DNA of 64,000 nucleotides from an uncultured Pigmentiphaga sp. (GCA_937891425.1 CALAGD010000066.1:1-64000); one strand, 5' to 3'; shown: positions 23,979 through 33,622, counted from the stretch's first letter. Numbers and translations: made by a program. Notes: a model not told the origin generated them from the sequence alone.

Positions 23979-24230
23979 ATGATGGACATTATCGTAATGA
24001 TCGTGGTGGGCTTCATCGTGGGGCTCATCGCCCGGGCCGTCATGCCGGGTGAACAGAAGATGGGGATCGTATTGACCACGATCCTGGGCATCGTGGGCTC
24101 CGTGGTGGCCGGGTTTCTTGGCCGGGGTCTTGGCTGGTACCAGGAAGGTGAACCCGCGGGCTGGATCGCTTCCGTCATTGGAGCCATCATTGTTCTGGTC
24201 GTGGTGGGGTTGTTCCGGCGGTCCAGCTAG
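23979..24230 (+). CDS. GlsB/YeaQ/YmgE family stress membrane protein
   Basis: This 83-residue protein has three hydrophobic helices with Gly-rich turns (VGFIVGLIARAVMPGEQKMG, ILGIVGSVVAGFLGR, ASVIGAIIVLVVVGLF), the mark of the transglycosylase-associated family of small inner-membrane stress proteins. The molecular role is unknown. GAGGAAGGG precedes two possible ATGs (23979, 23982). A strong terminator follows. Confidence 0.9.
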   Translation: MMDIIVMIVVGFIVGLIARAVMPGEQKMGIVLTTILGIVGSVVAGFLGRGLGWYQEGEPAGWIASVIGAIIVLVVVGLFRRSS

Positions 24231-24353
24231 CTATTGCCCCGGAGCTCCGGAACAGGCTCACGTACAACGCGCTGAAGTTTCAGTCGAGAGCTGAAGCGAT
24301 GGTCGAGATGTCCAGCTGGTATTGCACGAAATGAAAGCAAGGTTTCAAACTTG

Positions 24354-24384
24354 AAGGGGCGCCATCTGGCGCCCCTTTCTTTTG
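24354..24384 (+). terminator. Rho-independent terminator
   Basis: AAGGGGCGCC (24354-24363) pairs perfectly with GGCGCCCCTT (24368-24377) around the loop ATCT and is followed by a T-rich tail. It lies about 120 bases after the small membrane protein gene and just before the end of the convergent reductase gene. Confidence 0.85.
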
Positions 24385-24426
24385 CTGCCTGCACTCGGTG
24401 CAGGTCATGGCGGATTGCGTGATGAT

Positions 24427-24990
24427 TCAGGCACGCAGCGGCGCCAGCGCGCGGGCCCAGCGAATCATTTCGTTGAGCATGGTCGTGGCAGCTTCTTCAT
24501 GCACCGTGGTGGCAACGAATTGCTTGTCGGCGGAGATGTGCTGCGCAAAGTTGGGGATGGTTACCGCTTCGAGCATGGGCACGACTTTCATGGTGGTGAG
24601 CAGCAGTTTCGCGCCTTGTACTGCGCGCACGCCGCCCGACATGCCGCCGTAGCTGACGAAGCCGGCGGGCTTGTAATGCCATTCGCGCGAGAGGTAGTCG
24701 ATGGCGTTGACAAACGACGGGGGAGGCCCGAAGTTGTATTCGGGCAGCACGAATACGAAGGCGTCGGCGTTGGCGACGATGGACGACCATTTCTTGGTGT
24801 GTTCGTGCTGGTACTTCTGCAGGCGCGGATGCTCGGGCTCGTCGAAGACGGGCAGGTTGAGCTCGGCAAGATCAATCAGTTCAGACTCGAAGCCACCGTG
24901 CTTCTGGGCAAACGAGTGGAACCACTGGGCAATGGGCAGGCCGTTGCGAGAGGGACGGGTACTGCAAGCAATGACATTCAGCTTAGGCAT
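24427..24990 (-). CDS. NADPH-dependent FMN reductase
   Basis: The 187-residue flavodoxin-like protein carries CSTRPSRNGLPIAQWF (phosphate-binding loop for FMN) near the N terminus, LPEYNFGPPPSFVNAIDYLSREW near residue 85-105 and SYGGMSGGVRAVQ near 117. These are typical of the NADPH-dependent FMN reductase / azoreductase-like family, which reduces quinones, chromate or azo compounds. It is cytoplasmic and probably monocistronic. No partner oxygenase is adjacent. Confidence 0.9.
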   Translation of the reverse strand: MPKLNVIACSTRPSRNGLPIAQWFHSFAQKHGGFESELIDLAELNLPVFDEPEHPRLQKYQHEHTKKWSSIVANADAFVFVLPEYNFGPPPSFVNAIDYLSREWHYKPAGFVSYGGMSGGVRAVQGAKLLLTTMKVVPMLEAVTIPNFAQHISADKQFVATTVHEEAATTMLNEMIRWARALAPLRA

Positions 24991-25131
24991 GGTAATAGTA
25001 CGAAACGGACCGTCAGAAAGGATCTAGTAGTTTAGTGCATGTGTTAACGAGTGGTAGGGCCATGCCGCTGGCGGCATGGCCGTTGCTTGTTTTGTTGCGA
25101 TCGGTTGCCAATGCAGGCAGAGAGGCGGGAC

Positions 25132-26067
25132 ATGGACATTGCAGGCAGGGATTCCAGTAATACCACGGGGTCTACGCGCAAAGCGTTGCCGCTCACCGTG
25201 AAGCTGCGGCGCCTGGTCGGCACGGTCATCCTGGTGGCAGGCGGGGCTGTGCTCCTGCACGACGCCTGGACAAGCCTTTGGCGGTCGGACAGTGCTGTGC
25301 TGGATGCATTGCTTGGCGGCCTGTTTGCGGCGTTCGCCACTGCCGCAGGTGGCGTCGTTCCGTTGTTCTTTGCACGCACCATGTCCGACCGCACCCAGCA
25401 TTTCTTCTTCGGATTCGGTGCCGGCGTCATGGCCGCGGCCAGTGCGTTTTCGCTTATCCTGCCTGGTATCGACGCTGCTCAGGCACTGGGCGACACGCCG
25501 CTGCGCGCCTGCATGGCGGTGGGGGCGGCGGTGCTGCTGGGCGCGGCGGTGCTCCTTGCGATGGAACGCTTTCTGCCACACGAGCACTTCATCAAGGGCA
25601 AGGAAGGCGGCAGTCAGGCCACGCACTTGCGGCGCATCTGGCTGTTCGTGTTTGCCATAGCCCTGCATAATCTGCCGGAGGGACTGGCGATCGGGGTGGC
25701 CTATGCCGGAACCGACAGCGCGCGGGGTACCGCCCTGGCCTCGGGCATTGCGCTACAGGACATTCCGGAAGGGATGGTGGTCGCCATCGCCCTGGTATCG
25801 GTGGGCTACCATCGCGTGTGGGCAGCTGCGGTTGCCGCCGCCACGGGGCTGCTCGAGCCCGCCGGAGCAGCGATGGGCGCCACGCTGGTGGAGTATTCCG
25901 AAGTGCTGTTGCCGTGGGGGCTGGGGTTTGCGGCGGGGGCGATGCTGTTCGTGGTAAGCCACGAAATCATTCCCGAATCGCATCGCGAAGGCAAGGAGGT
26001 TAGCGCGACCTCCGGCCTGATGCTAGGTTTCGTGTTGATGATGGTGCTTGACCGTGCCTTCACTTGA
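25132..26067 (+). CDS. ZIP family metal transporter (GufA-like)
   Basis: The 311-residue membrane protein has the two ZIP signatures: ALHNLPEGLAIGVAY and ALQDIPEGMVVAIAL, which hold the metal-binding His/Asn/Glu residues of helices IV and V. It probably moves Zn2+ or Fe2+ into the cytoplasm. A first hydrophobic segment (about residues 30-46) extends the N terminus. ATG 25132 has GAGAGGCGGG just upstream and is preferred to ATG 25111. Its 3' end overlaps the convergent glycosylase gene by 45 bases. Confidence 0.9.
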   Translation: MDIAGRDSSNTTGSTRKALPLTVKLRRLVGTVILVAGGAVLLHDAWTSLWRSDSAVLDALLGGLFAAFATAAGGVVPLFFARTMSDRTQHFFFGFGAGVMAAASAFSLILPGIDAAQALGDTPLRACMAVGAAVLLGAAVLLAMERFLPHEHFIKGKEGGSQATHLRRIWLFVFAIALHNLPEGLAIGVAYAGTDSARGTALASGIALQDIPEGMVVAIALVSVGYHRVWAAAVAAATGLLEPAGAAMGATLVEYSEVLLPWGLGFAAGAMLFVVSHEIIPESHREGKEVSATSGLMLGFVLMMVLDRAFT

Positions 26068-26826
26068 GACTTGCAGGACAGGCGTGCAGTCTTCGATGGC
26101 AGGCCGCAGCACGACGTAGTCCTGGCCCTCGCGTTGCCCCCGGCGCAACGGGTTGCGCGTGCAGTAACGGGCGTATCCGGCATCGACAAAGCGCAGGTGC
26201 AAATGATCGTCGCGCCCCGGCGGGATCCCGAGGCGGGTCGTCTGCACGATGGCTTCGGGAGCGACGCCTACGTCTTCCACGTAGAACTCGTCCGTGAAGT
26301 AGCGGGCATCCCAGTCGGGTACCCTCAGGTGGAGCGACCGGCACAACAGGGTCTGGCCCGCGCACAGCGCTGCGGGGGCACGGACGCCACCGTCTGGGCG
26401 GGGATTGAGCCGTTGCATGCAGGCCAGAGATTCCGGCCCCGAGAGATCGTCCAGCCACGGGAACCCGGACTTGATCAGCACCGCATTGCCCGCGCCGTGA
26501 GCACTAAAGTTCAGCGAGTCGCCGCCGCGGGCGTAGTACATGTAGATCATTCCGCCAGCCGGAGAAAAGAGGGCGGCGCGCTTGGGGGTGAATCCCAGCG
26601 ACGCATGGCTTCCCTTCTCGTGGATGTAATACGCCTCGGTTTCTATGATGCGTGCCGACAGCCACAGGTTACCGTAGCGGCGACGCAGCACCTTGCCCAG
26701 CAGCGCACGCGCAAGCACTTGCGCATCGCGGTCGAAGAAAGCGCGCGGCAGGGCGGGATGCCCCGGCCAGCGTGCTGGTGGCGGGAAGTGGAAATCGGGT
26801 GGAATGGTAGCCAGAACGGGGTGCAT
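26023..26826 (-). CDS. DNA-3-methyladenine glycosylase (AAG/MPG type)
   Basis: The 267-residue protein matches the alkyladenine glycosylase fold: FFDRDAQVLARALLGKVL, RIIETEAYYIHEKGSHAS (with the catalytic-type Glu), the strand MIYMYYARGGDSLNFSAHG and NAVLIKSG. It removes alkylated purines such as 3-methyladenine from DNA in base-excision repair. ATG 26826 starts the conserved region; no clear ribosome-binding site precedes it, and an in-frame GTG lies 21 bases upstream. It overlaps the end of the ZIP gene in opposite orientation. Confidence 0.88.
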   Translation of the reverse strand: MHPVLATIPPDFHFPPPARWPGHPALPRAFFDRDAQVLARALLGKVLRRRYGNLWLSARIIETEAYYIHEKGSHASLGFTPKRAALFSPAGGMIYMYYARGGDSLNFSAHGAGNAVLIKSGFPWLDDLSGPESLACMQRLNPRPDGGVRAPAALCAGQTLLCRSLHLRVPDWDARYFTDEFYVEDVGVAPEAIVQTTRLGIPPGRDDHLHLRFVDAGYARYCTRNPLRRGQREGQDYVVLRPAIEDCTPVLQVSSEGTVKHHHQHET

Positions 26827-27065
26827 CAGGGAATTTGCGTTATACACACCGCGTTTGCCGCAGTGGGCGCCAGGACGGCACGGCGGCATGCGCGGACGCA
26901 TGCGCGAAGCGCGGCATCCGTTCATTCAAGTTTAATCGACCGTGCAGGGCCGGCTGTTGTGCTGTTGCACCAGGGGGGCGTGCTGCACCCTGCCGCCGTT
27001 TGGACGGTGTATCCTGCAGTCACATCAGTTTCGGGTTGCACAGCTTGCAGATCAGACATGTATTC

Positions 27066-28355
27066 ATGCTGGCCCTCGCCAGCATGGTTTTCGCCCTTGC
27101 GTTCCCGCGCGCGGCCGGCGCTGCCGTTACCTATCGTTTTGAACAGGCCCAGGCAAGTCCGGGCGAAACGGTTGACATCGTGGCCGTGTTCTATAACGAC
27201 ACCGATGTGGTGGCAGACTGGACTCCGCCTCAGCAACTGGTGCTGCAGTGGCGTTCGGCCGACGGCAAGGCCGTGCGCACTCTCGCTTACCTGGCTGGCG
27301 ATCCGGTACCGGCCCGGGTGCCGGTGAACAACTTCGTGAAAGCGTACTGGCGCGCAGTCGTGCCCGCGCGGGTATCCGGGTTGCAGGCGGTTTCCATCGA
27401 GGGCACGCCCTCGCTGCTGGCGCTCGACATCAGCGGGCTTGAATATGGCCCGATCGCCGGTACGCCGGCGAGCGGGCCCATTGTTGACGCAGGCATGCCC
27501 GGAGGCGCACCGGGTACCGGTGAAGCGGTGCCGCCCCGAGCGATCGCCCAGGTCGGGCTGGTCGGCGACGCCGGCCCTGCGCCCAATCGGGCTGGCCGCG
27601 ACGGCGTCGAGCAGTACACCACCACGGTCTGGAACCACTTCCGTAACGCGCTCTCGCCGTATGAACCGGTGTACTTCGTGGTGGGTACGCGCGGAGGGCT
27701 GAATGCGCGCTTCCAGATCAGTCTCAAGTACCGGCTGTTCCAGCCCCCGGCCGATGCGATACCGGCATTCCACGAGCGGTTCTACTTCGGATATACGCAG
27801 ACTTCGCTCTGGGACCTCGACAGTCCCTCGAAGCCGTTCTACGACACCGTCTACAATCCCAGCTTCTTCTGGCAATCGGATGCGCTCTGGCAGGCGGGCC
27901 AGGGCCGGTGGAGCCTGGGCCTGATCGCGGGCGCCGATCATATGTCAAATGGGCGTGATGGTGACGCGTCGCGTTCCCTGAACTCCGTGTTCGTGCAGCC
28001 GGCGTTGCGCTACCGGTTTGATGGCGGCAGCACCTTGAGCTTCGCGCCCAAGGTCCGCGCGTATTTTGGGGTGGCGGCAGATAACCGCGACATCGTCGAT
28101 TACCGCGGCCATGTCGACTGGCACCTGCGCTGGGCTCGCGACGATGGCGTCATGCTGTCCGGGATGGTGCGCGTGGGTCGCCACGGGCGCAGCGCGGTGC
28201 AGGCCGATCTTGCCTGGCCGCTGCGGCACACCTGGCTGTCCAACCTCAATGGCTATCTGCATCTGCAGTACTTCCAGGGCTATGGCGAGAGCCTGCTCAA
28301 CTACAACGTCCGCTCTTCCGGCCAGCTTCGGGCCGGGCTGATGCTGGTGTACTGA
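27066..28355 (+). CDS. pldA: Outer membrane phospholipase A
   Basis: The roughly 429-residue protein has a signal peptide (LALASMVFALAFPRAAGA) and, after an N-terminal extension of about 190 residues, the OMPLA barrel: FYFGYTQTSLWDLDSPSKPF and the active-site region DHMSNGRDGDASRSLN. The catalytic His292, Ser294 and Asn306 keep the same spacing as H142, S144 and N156 of E. coli PldA. It hydrolyses misplaced phospholipids in the outer leaflet. The long N-terminal region is a common variant in beta-proteobacteria. The start is uncertain, with no clear ribosome-binding site. The nuclease gene follows after 1 base. Confidence 0.9.
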   Translation: MLALASMVFALAFPRAAGAAVTYRFEQAQASPGETVDIVAVFYNDTDVVADWTPPQQLVLQWRSADGKAVRTLAYLAGDPVPARVPVNNFVKAYWRAVVPARVSGLQAVSIEGTPSLLALDISGLEYGPIAGTPASGPIVDAGMPGGAPGTGEAVPPRAIAQVGLVGDAGPAPNRAGRDGVEQYTTTVWNHFRNALSPYEPVYFVVGTRGGLNARFQISLKYRLFQPPADAIPAFHERFYFGYTQTSLWDLDSPSKPFYDTVYNPSFFWQSDALWQAGQGRWSLGLIAGADHMSNGRDGDASRSLNSVFVQPALRYRFDGGSTLSFAPKVRAYFGVAADNRDIVDYRGHVDWHLRWARDDGVMLSGMVRVGRHGRSAVQADLAWPLRHTWLSNLNGYLHLQYFQGYGESLLNYNVRSSGQLRAGLMLVY

Positions 28356-28356
28356 T

Positions 28357-28953
28357 ATGACCATGGTTGCTTCGGTTACGAGACTGGTGGCAACGGTGGC
28401 GGTGGTCGGCGCCTGTCTGTCGGTCGGCCAGGACTGGGTGGTCGGTGCGACGTGGGCAGCGGCCGAAGTGCCCGATACCAGAGGTGCTGCGGGTGAAATG
28501 CAGGCCACGGTGGTGCGCGTGGTGGACGGTGACACGGTCACGCTTCAGATGCCGGGGCGCAGACGACTCACCGTGCGCCTGGCCAGTATCGACGCGCCCG
28601 AACAGGGACGTGACGGGCTGCCCGCCCAGCCGCATGCAGGGCAGGCCAGGAGTGCCCTGGAGCGCCTGGTACAGGGAAAGGACGTCACCGTGCGCTGTTA
28701 CGAGTACGACCATCATGGACGTGCCATCTGTGACCTCAAGCTCGATGCCGGCGAGACGGTGAACCGCTGGCTGGTACGCGAAGGGCATGCCTGGGTCAAT
28801 CGCGAGAAGCGCGGTCGGTTCGTGCGCGACCCCAGGCTGTACGAGCTCGAGGCGGCCGCGCGCCGGGAAAGACGGGGCATCTGGGCCGACGACGCGCCCA
28901 AGGCGCCATGGCAATGGCGCTACGATTGCTGGCATGAGCGCCGCTGCAACTGA
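28357..28953 (+). CDS. Thermonuclease-like (SNase) exported nuclease
   Basis: The 198-residue protein has an N-terminal hydrophobic export segment and a staphylococcal-nuclease fold (about 48-180): VVRVVDGDTVTLQM, VRLASIDAPEQG (catalytic-type Arg and Glu) and YDHHGRAICDLKL (second catalytic Arg). It probably degrades nucleic acids in the periplasm. It starts 1 base after the pldA stop, so the two are co-transcribed. The short CWHERRC C terminus could form a disulfide. Confidence 0.88.
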   Translation: MTMVASVTRLVATVAVVGACLSVGQDWVVGATWAAAEVPDTRGAAGEMQATVVRVVDGDTVTLQMPGRRRLTVRLASIDAPEQGRDGLPAQPHAGQARSALERLVQGKDVTVRCYEYDHHGRAICDLKLDAGETVNRWLVREGHAWVNREKRGRFVRDPRLYELEAAARRERRGIWADDAPKAPWQWRYDCWHERRCN

Positions 28954-29159
28954 GGTGCCGCAACCGGGCCGCAAGGCGATGTGCGCAGAGCGGGCCGGCG
29001 TACGCCGGCGCATGGCGCAGGCGGGGGCCCCATGCTGCAGCAAGGGCTGCGCCTTTCCGGCCGGTTGAGAGTAGAATTTGCGGTTTAGGCGTTTGTGATT
29101 GTTTTTTGCGCAACGGGTTTAGCGCTCGAATTTACCCGGGCTGCAATGGGAGTTTCATA

Positions 29160-30056
29160 ATGAGTTCTGTCGCCGCGCCGTCCATCAGGGGCAGTATCGT
29201 GGCTATCGTGACGCCCATGTTGCCGGATGGCAGCCTGGACTTTGAACGGTATCGCCAGCTTATCGACTGGCATGTGGCGGAAGGAACCTCGGCCATCGTC
29301 GTGGTAGGTACCACGGGCGAATCGCCGACGGTTTCCATGGAAGAGCATGCGGAGCTCATCCGGGTCGCGGTCGAGCACGCTGCGGGCCGTATTCCCATCA
29401 TTGCGGGCGTCGGCGGCAACTCCACCTCCGAGGCCATCGAGCTCGCGCGCTTCGCCAAGGAAGTGGGTGCGGACGCGGGCCTGCAGGTCGTACCGTACTA
29501 CAACAAACCCTCTCAAGAGGGCTTGTACCGGCATTTCCGTGCCATCGTGGAAGCTGTCGACCTGCCCACCATCCTGTATAACGTGCCGGGGCGCACGGTG
29601 GCCGATCTTTCCAACGAAACCGTGCTGCGGCTGGCCGAAATTCCGGGCATCATCGGCATCAAGGATGCTACCGGCAATATCCCGCGCGGCTGCGACCTGA
29701 TCCGTCGAGCTCCGCCGGGCTTCACCTGGTACAGCGGCGACGATCCGACGGCGGCAGCCATGATGCTCATGGGCGGGCAGGGCAACATCTCCGTCACTGC
29801 CAACGTTGCGCCAAGGCTCATGGCCGAGCTGTGTACTGCCGCCCTTGCGGGCGATGTCCAGCGTACGCGCGAACTCGACGCCCGCCTGGCTCCTCTCAAC
29901 CACGCCCTCTTCCTGGAGTCGAATCCTGTTCCCGTGAAGTGGGCCATGGCCGAGATGGGCAAGATCGAACTCGGATATCGCCTGCCGTTGTGTGAATTCG
30001 ATGCGCGCTACCACGAGCAGATGAGGGCGGCGTTGCGCGCGGCCGGTGCGCTTTGA
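29160..30056 (+). CDS. dapA: 4-hydroxy-tetrahydrodipicolinate synthase
   Basis: The 298-residue aldolase condenses pyruvate with aspartate semialdehyde in lysine and peptidoglycan biosynthesis. Seen are GTTGESPTV, the Tyr of VVPYYNKPSQEG, NVPGRT and the Schiff-base Lys in GIKDATGN. Length and ends are normal for the family. The start ATG 29160 follows GGGAG. bamC lies downstream on the same strand, the usual neighbour in this group of bacteria. Confidence 0.96.
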   Translation: MSSVAAPSIRGSIVAIVTPMLPDGSLDFERYRQLIDWHVAEGTSAIVVVGTTGESPTVSMEEHAELIRVAVEHAAGRIPIIAGVGGNSTSEAIELARFAKEVGADAGLQVVPYYNKPSQEGLYRHFRAIVEAVDLPTILYNVPGRTVADLSNETVLRLAEIPGIIGIKDATGNIPRGCDLIRRAPPGFTWYSGDDPTAAAMMLMGGQGNISVTANVAPRLMAELCTAALAGDVQRTRELDARLAPLNHALFLESNPVPVKWAMAEMGKIELGYRLPLCEFDARYHEQMRAALRAAGAL

Positions 30057-30233
30057 GTCGCTCGTTGCTCGCATGGGTTCCCTGGCAACCGGGTTTCCCC
30101 CTCTACGTTGGCCGCAAACTGCGTGGTCTGACGCGCCCCGACCACGCTGCAGGTGTCCAATCTGTCCTGTCCGAGCCGCGTCTGCGTGCAGGTTGCGAGC
30201 CGCGGTTTGCCGCATGTACTTGAGATCCTCATT

Positions 30234-31379
30234 ATGAAGAAAGAATTGCGCATTGGCGGTGCCTTGCTCACTCTGGTTGCCGTGGCCGGGTGCAGCTCAG
30301 TCGGAGACATGATCGGGTGGAACGAGCCGATCGACTACCGCAGTTCGTCGCCGCAGCGTGACGGCGGTCTGTCGGTTCCTCCCGACCTCACCAAGGTGGC
30401 GCAGAACCAGCGGTACACCATTCCCGGTACGGGTGGGACGTCGTATTCCGAGTACATGTCAGAGCAGGCGACGCGCCAGGCCATGTCGCGCGAGCAGGCA
30501 GCCGACGATGTGTTGCCCCAGCGCGATAACATGCGCATCGAACGCGACGGCGACAGCCGCTGGCTGGTGGTGTATGGCAAGTCGGCCAAGGACGTCTACG
30601 AAGAAGCCATCGAGTTCTGGCGCAGCCTGGGGTTCACCATCCGCTCGCAGGATCCGCAAGCCGGTCTCATCGAAACCGACTGGGCTGAAAACCGGGCGAA
30701 GATCCCGCAGGACTTCCTGCGCCGTACCGTAGGCCGCTTGCTTGACTTCGCCTGGGATTCCGGCGAGCGTGAAATGTACCGCACGCGTCTTGAGCGTGCG
30801 CCCGATGGCGCCATCGAGGTCTATTTCTCGCACCAGCGCATGACGGAAGAGATCATCTCCGAGGCGCAAAGCCGGTGGATACCTGCCAGGCCCGACCCGG
30901 GTCAGGATGCCGCCATGCTTGCCCGGTTCATGATGTTCCTGGGGGCCAGCGAAGACCGCGCCAAGGCGGAGTTCGAGCGTACCCAACGGGCTCAGGCGTC
31001 CGGACAGGCGGTCGACACGTCGCTCGTGCGCGGATCGGGTAAAGACGGCTGGCTGGAGATTCCGGAGTCGTTCGACCGGGCATGGCGGCTGGTCGGCCTG
31101 GCGCTCGACCGCGGCAACTTCACCGTGGAAGACCGCGACCGCACGGCTGGCGAATACTATGTGCGGTACTTCGACATCGACGCCGAACAGGGCGAGCGGC
31201 CCGGCTGGTTGCGTCGCATCTTCGGGGCGGGCCAGCCGAAGGTGCAGCCCCAATACCGTGTGCTGTTGCGCGAAATGGGGGGCTATACGCGCGTGACCGT
31301 ACTCAATGCGGAAGGCCAGCCCGACAGCAGCGCCACGGCTGGTCGCATTCTCGACGTGCTGCGTGAACAGCTGCGTTAA
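30234..31379 (+). CDS. bamC: Outer membrane assembly lipoprotein BamC
   Basis: The 381-residue lipoprotein has a signal peptide with lipobox VAVAGC (Cys20) and BamC/NlpB features: an unstructured N-terminal stretch (IDYRSSSPQRDGGLSVPPDL) and two helix-grip domains (YGKSAKDVYEEAIEFWRSLGF..., then WLEIPESFDRAWRLVGLALDR). It is an accessory part of the BAM complex that inserts beta-barrel proteins. It follows dapA by 177 bases, the common arrangement in this group. Confidence 0.93.
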   Translation: MKKELRIGGALLTLVAVAGCSSVGDMIGWNEPIDYRSSSPQRDGGLSVPPDLTKVAQNQRYTIPGTGGTSYSEYMSEQATRQAMSREQAADDVLPQRDNMRIERDGDSRWLVVYGKSAKDVYEEAIEFWRSLGFTIRSQDPQAGLIETDWAENRAKIPQDFLRRTVGRLLDFAWDSGEREMYRTRLERAPDGAIEVYFSHQRMTEEIISEAQSRWIPARPDPGQDAAMLARFMMFLGASEDRAKAEFERTQRAQASGQAVDTSLVRGSGKDGWLEIPESFDRAWRLVGLALDRGNFTVEDRDRTAGEYYVRYFDIDAEQGERPGWLRRIFGAGQPKVQPQYRVLLREMGGYTRVTVLNAEGQPDSSATAGRILDVLREQLR

Positions 31380-31538
31380 GGCTGCGTCAAGGGCTCGCAC
31401 GCTGTATCAGTCAGGACGCATCACGCCAGGACATGCCTCGAGCAGCGCTCGGGGGCTGGCGTGATTGTTCGGGTACGCCCTGGATGTAGCTTGTGGCGAC
31501 ATCCGCCATGTTGCTGCGATTCATGCCGGACCGCACGA

Positions 31539-31560
31539 GGGTCTGCCTGCCGGCAGACCC
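31539..31560. terminator. Hairpin between convergent bamC and usp
   Basis: GGGTCTGCC (31539-31547) pairs perfectly with GGCAGACCC (31552-31560) around TGCC. It lies between two convergent genes but lacks a clear T run on either side. The remaining bases of the 260-base gap show nothing recognisable. Confidence 0.5.
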
Positions 31561-31639
31561 TTGAAACGGAAAGCGGCGCACCATTTGTCACGGCACGCCA
31601 CTTCTCCGGATGATTGGAATTTTTTCCCGCCGTTACCCG

Positions 31640-32113
31640 TTACTCTTCTTTTTTCTTCTCTTCTTTTACGCGGAACACCAGCACCGCGATGGTCGACAGC
31701 GAAAGCACCTTGGCGGTGACGCTGCCCAGCAGCAGACGTGACAGGCCGCTGCGTCCGTGGCTGCCGATGAAGATGAGGTCGCAACCCTTGTCGGCTGCCG
31801 CCTGAACGATGCCGTCGGCAACATTGAAGTTGGAAACCGACAGCTGTTCGACCGGGACTCCGGCGGCGTTCGCCATGTCGACGATCTCCTTCAGATACTC
31901 CGCGGCCTGTTCCGCAGCGGCCTTCTCGTAGGACTCGTCGGTGATGGCATAGGCTGCTGCCATGCCGTCGAAGCCGATGGTCGCAGCGAACGGCTGCGTG
32001 ACGTACAGGGCAACGACCTCTGCTCCAACAGATTTCGCAAACTCAACGCCCGCTCGCGCCGATTGCACCGACAACGGCGACCCGTCGGTTGGAATGAGGA
32101 TTTTCTTGAACAT
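31640..32113 (-). CDS. Universal stress protein (UspA family)
   Basis: The 157-residue cytoplasmic protein begins MFKKILIPTDGSPLSVQSA and ends with the ATP-binding signature FIGSHGRSGLSRLLLGSVTAKVL (about 125-147). Such proteins form dimers and are induced in stress or growth arrest. ATG 32113 has GGAG upstream and fits the family N terminus. The C terminus is charged (VKEEKKKEE), which is unusual but harmless. Confidence 0.92.
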   Translation of the reverse strand: MFKKILIPTDGSPLSVQSARAGVEFAKSVGAEVVALYVTQPFAATIGFDGMAAAYAITDESYEKAAAEQAAEYLKEIVDMANAAGVPVEQLSVSNFNVADGIVQAAADKGCDLIFIGSHGRSGLSRLLLGSVTAKVLSLSTIAVLVFRVKEEKKKEE

Positions 32114-32227
32114 GTTTGACTCCATACAAGCCGTGGTGAGCAAGCGCTACGTTACCATTATTCAATAACGTGCTTTAAGGGTTTCACCCCTCGGAGTATC
32201 CCTTAGCTTGCGCCGCATTTTTGCGAC

Positions 32228-32899
32228 TTAGGTCAATACTTTGCGCAAAAACGCGCTGATGTCGCGTATTTCATCGAGGCAGACCGAGTGCTGCATCGGG
32301 TAGGTGTGCCACTCGACGTTGTAGCCTGCCTGCTGCAGATGTTGCCGCGATGCATCGGCCCTTTGCAGTGGAATGACCGGGTCGGCGGTGCCATGGGCCA
32401 TGAACACCGGCGTCATGAAGTTTGCCGGATGGCGTTCTGCGTCGAACTTGTCGGCCACCGGCAGGTAGCCCGACAGTCCGACGAGCCCCGCGAGCGGACG
32501 AGGGTAGCGCAGGCCGGTATGCAAGGTCATCGCGCAGCCTTGTGAAAATCCGGCAAGCACGATATGACGGGTGTCAATGCCGCGCTCCTGTTCGCGTTGC
32601 AGCAGTGCCTCGATGAGCGTGGCGGAGCGGCGGATGCCGGCTTCGTCTTCGCGACGGCCGATGTCGGTGACCAGGATGTCGTACCAGGCGCGCATGGGCA
32701 TCCCGTTGTTGATGGTGACCGGCTGCACGTTGGCGTGCGGAAACACGAAGCGGGTTGCGGGTACGCCGGCAAGATCGAGTTCGGGCACGATGGGCAAGAA
32801 GTCGTAGCCATCGGCGCCCAGGCCGTGCAGCCAGATGACGGCGCGCGTTGGGTTGGGCCCGGTCTCGCGTTCCAGGCAGTCAAGCACTTGAGTCGTCAT
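32228..32899 (-). CDS. Carboxylesterase / phospholipase of the alpha/beta-hydrolase family
   Basis: The 223-residue protein matches the small carboxylesterase II group: VIWLHGLGADGYDF oxyanion loop, GFSQGCAM nucleophile (Ser), GTADPVIPL acid (Asp) and MQHSVCLDEI histidine. It is cytoplasmic and hydrolyses short acyl esters or lysophospholipids. The protein is of normal length. It is convergent to no gene and lies 45 bases after darP on the same strand. Confidence 0.9.
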   Translation of the reverse strand: MTTQVLDCLERETGPNPTRAVIWLHGLGADGYDFLPIVPELDLAGVPATRFVFPHANVQPVTINNGMPMRAWYDILVTDIGRREDEAGIRRSATLIEALLQREQERGIDTRHIVLAGFSQGCAMTLHTGLRYPRPLAGLVGLSGYLPVADKFDAERHPANFMTPVFMAHGTADPVIPLQRADASRQHLQQAGYNVEWHTYPMQHSVCLDEIRDISAFLRKVLT

Positions 32900-32944
32900 G
32901 AGATGATTCCGACAAGGGAACTGTGGAAGGAAGGGGGCGGGGTA

Positions 32945-33556
32945 TCAAAGGACGCCAGGCGCAGGCACCTCGCCGGAAGAAGCTCCGTCCGTTTCCATCA
33001 CTTCCCGCAGCGCCTGGAACAGGGCCCGGAACTGACGCCGTTGAGGCGGACGGTCGGGCGGCAGGGCTGCATTGCTGGCAGACTCCTTGCGCGCGGCACG
33101 GATGAGCGAGCGCAGGTGCTGGGCATCGGCGCCGGGGTGGCGGCTGAGGAATTCGGTGAGGTGGGTGTCGCTGTCCAGGAGGCGCTCGCGCCAGCGTTCG
33201 ATTTCATGGAACCGCGCGTTTTCGCTGTGCGCACCTTCGTCCCACATGCGTAGCTGGTGGGCGATGGTTTCGCTGTCTGCCTGGCGCATCAGGCGCCCGA
33301 TGTATTGCATCTGCCGGCGGCGCCCCTCGCGTGCCGTGATGCGACGCGCTTCGGCGATGGCATCGCGCAGCTTGTCGTCCAGCGGCAGCTGTGCGAGGCG
33401 TTCGGTCGAAAGATCGACAAGCCGTTCGCCAAGTTGCTGCAGCGCCGTCATTTCACGCTTGCGCTGCGATTTGCTGACCCAGCCGGAGTCGTGCTCGCCG
33501 GTATCGGCCTCGGCAGAGCCCGCCTCGATGCGGGTCAGTGGGTGGGGGTTGCTCAT
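32945..33556 (-). CDS. darP: Ribosome-associated protein DarP (YjgA family)
   Basis: The 203-residue protein has the DUF615 pattern: SKSQRKREMTALQQLGERLVDL, LRDAIAEARRI, GRRRQMQYIGRLMR and HPGADAQHLRSLIRAARKE. DarP binds the 50S subunit and aids its late assembly. ATG 33556 is the start; the open frame extends much further upstream only because it lies antisense to pmbA. It is divergent from pmbA, a pairing common in proteobacteria. Confidence 0.92.
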   Translation of the reverse strand: MSNPHPLTRIEAGSAEADTGEHDSGWVSKSQRKREMTALQQLGERLVDLSTERLAQLPLDDKLRDAIAEARRITAREGRRRQMQYIGRLMRQADSETIAHQLRMWDEGAHSENARFHEIERWRERLLDSDTHLTEFLSRHPGADAQHLRSLIRAARKESASNAALPPDRPPQRRQFRALFQALREVMETDGASSGEVPAPGVL

Positions 33557-33622
33557 AGGTAGAAAACGACTGGCAAACAATTGGCTATGATAACCCTGTA
33601 ACTTTGAGGTGATCGAGGAATC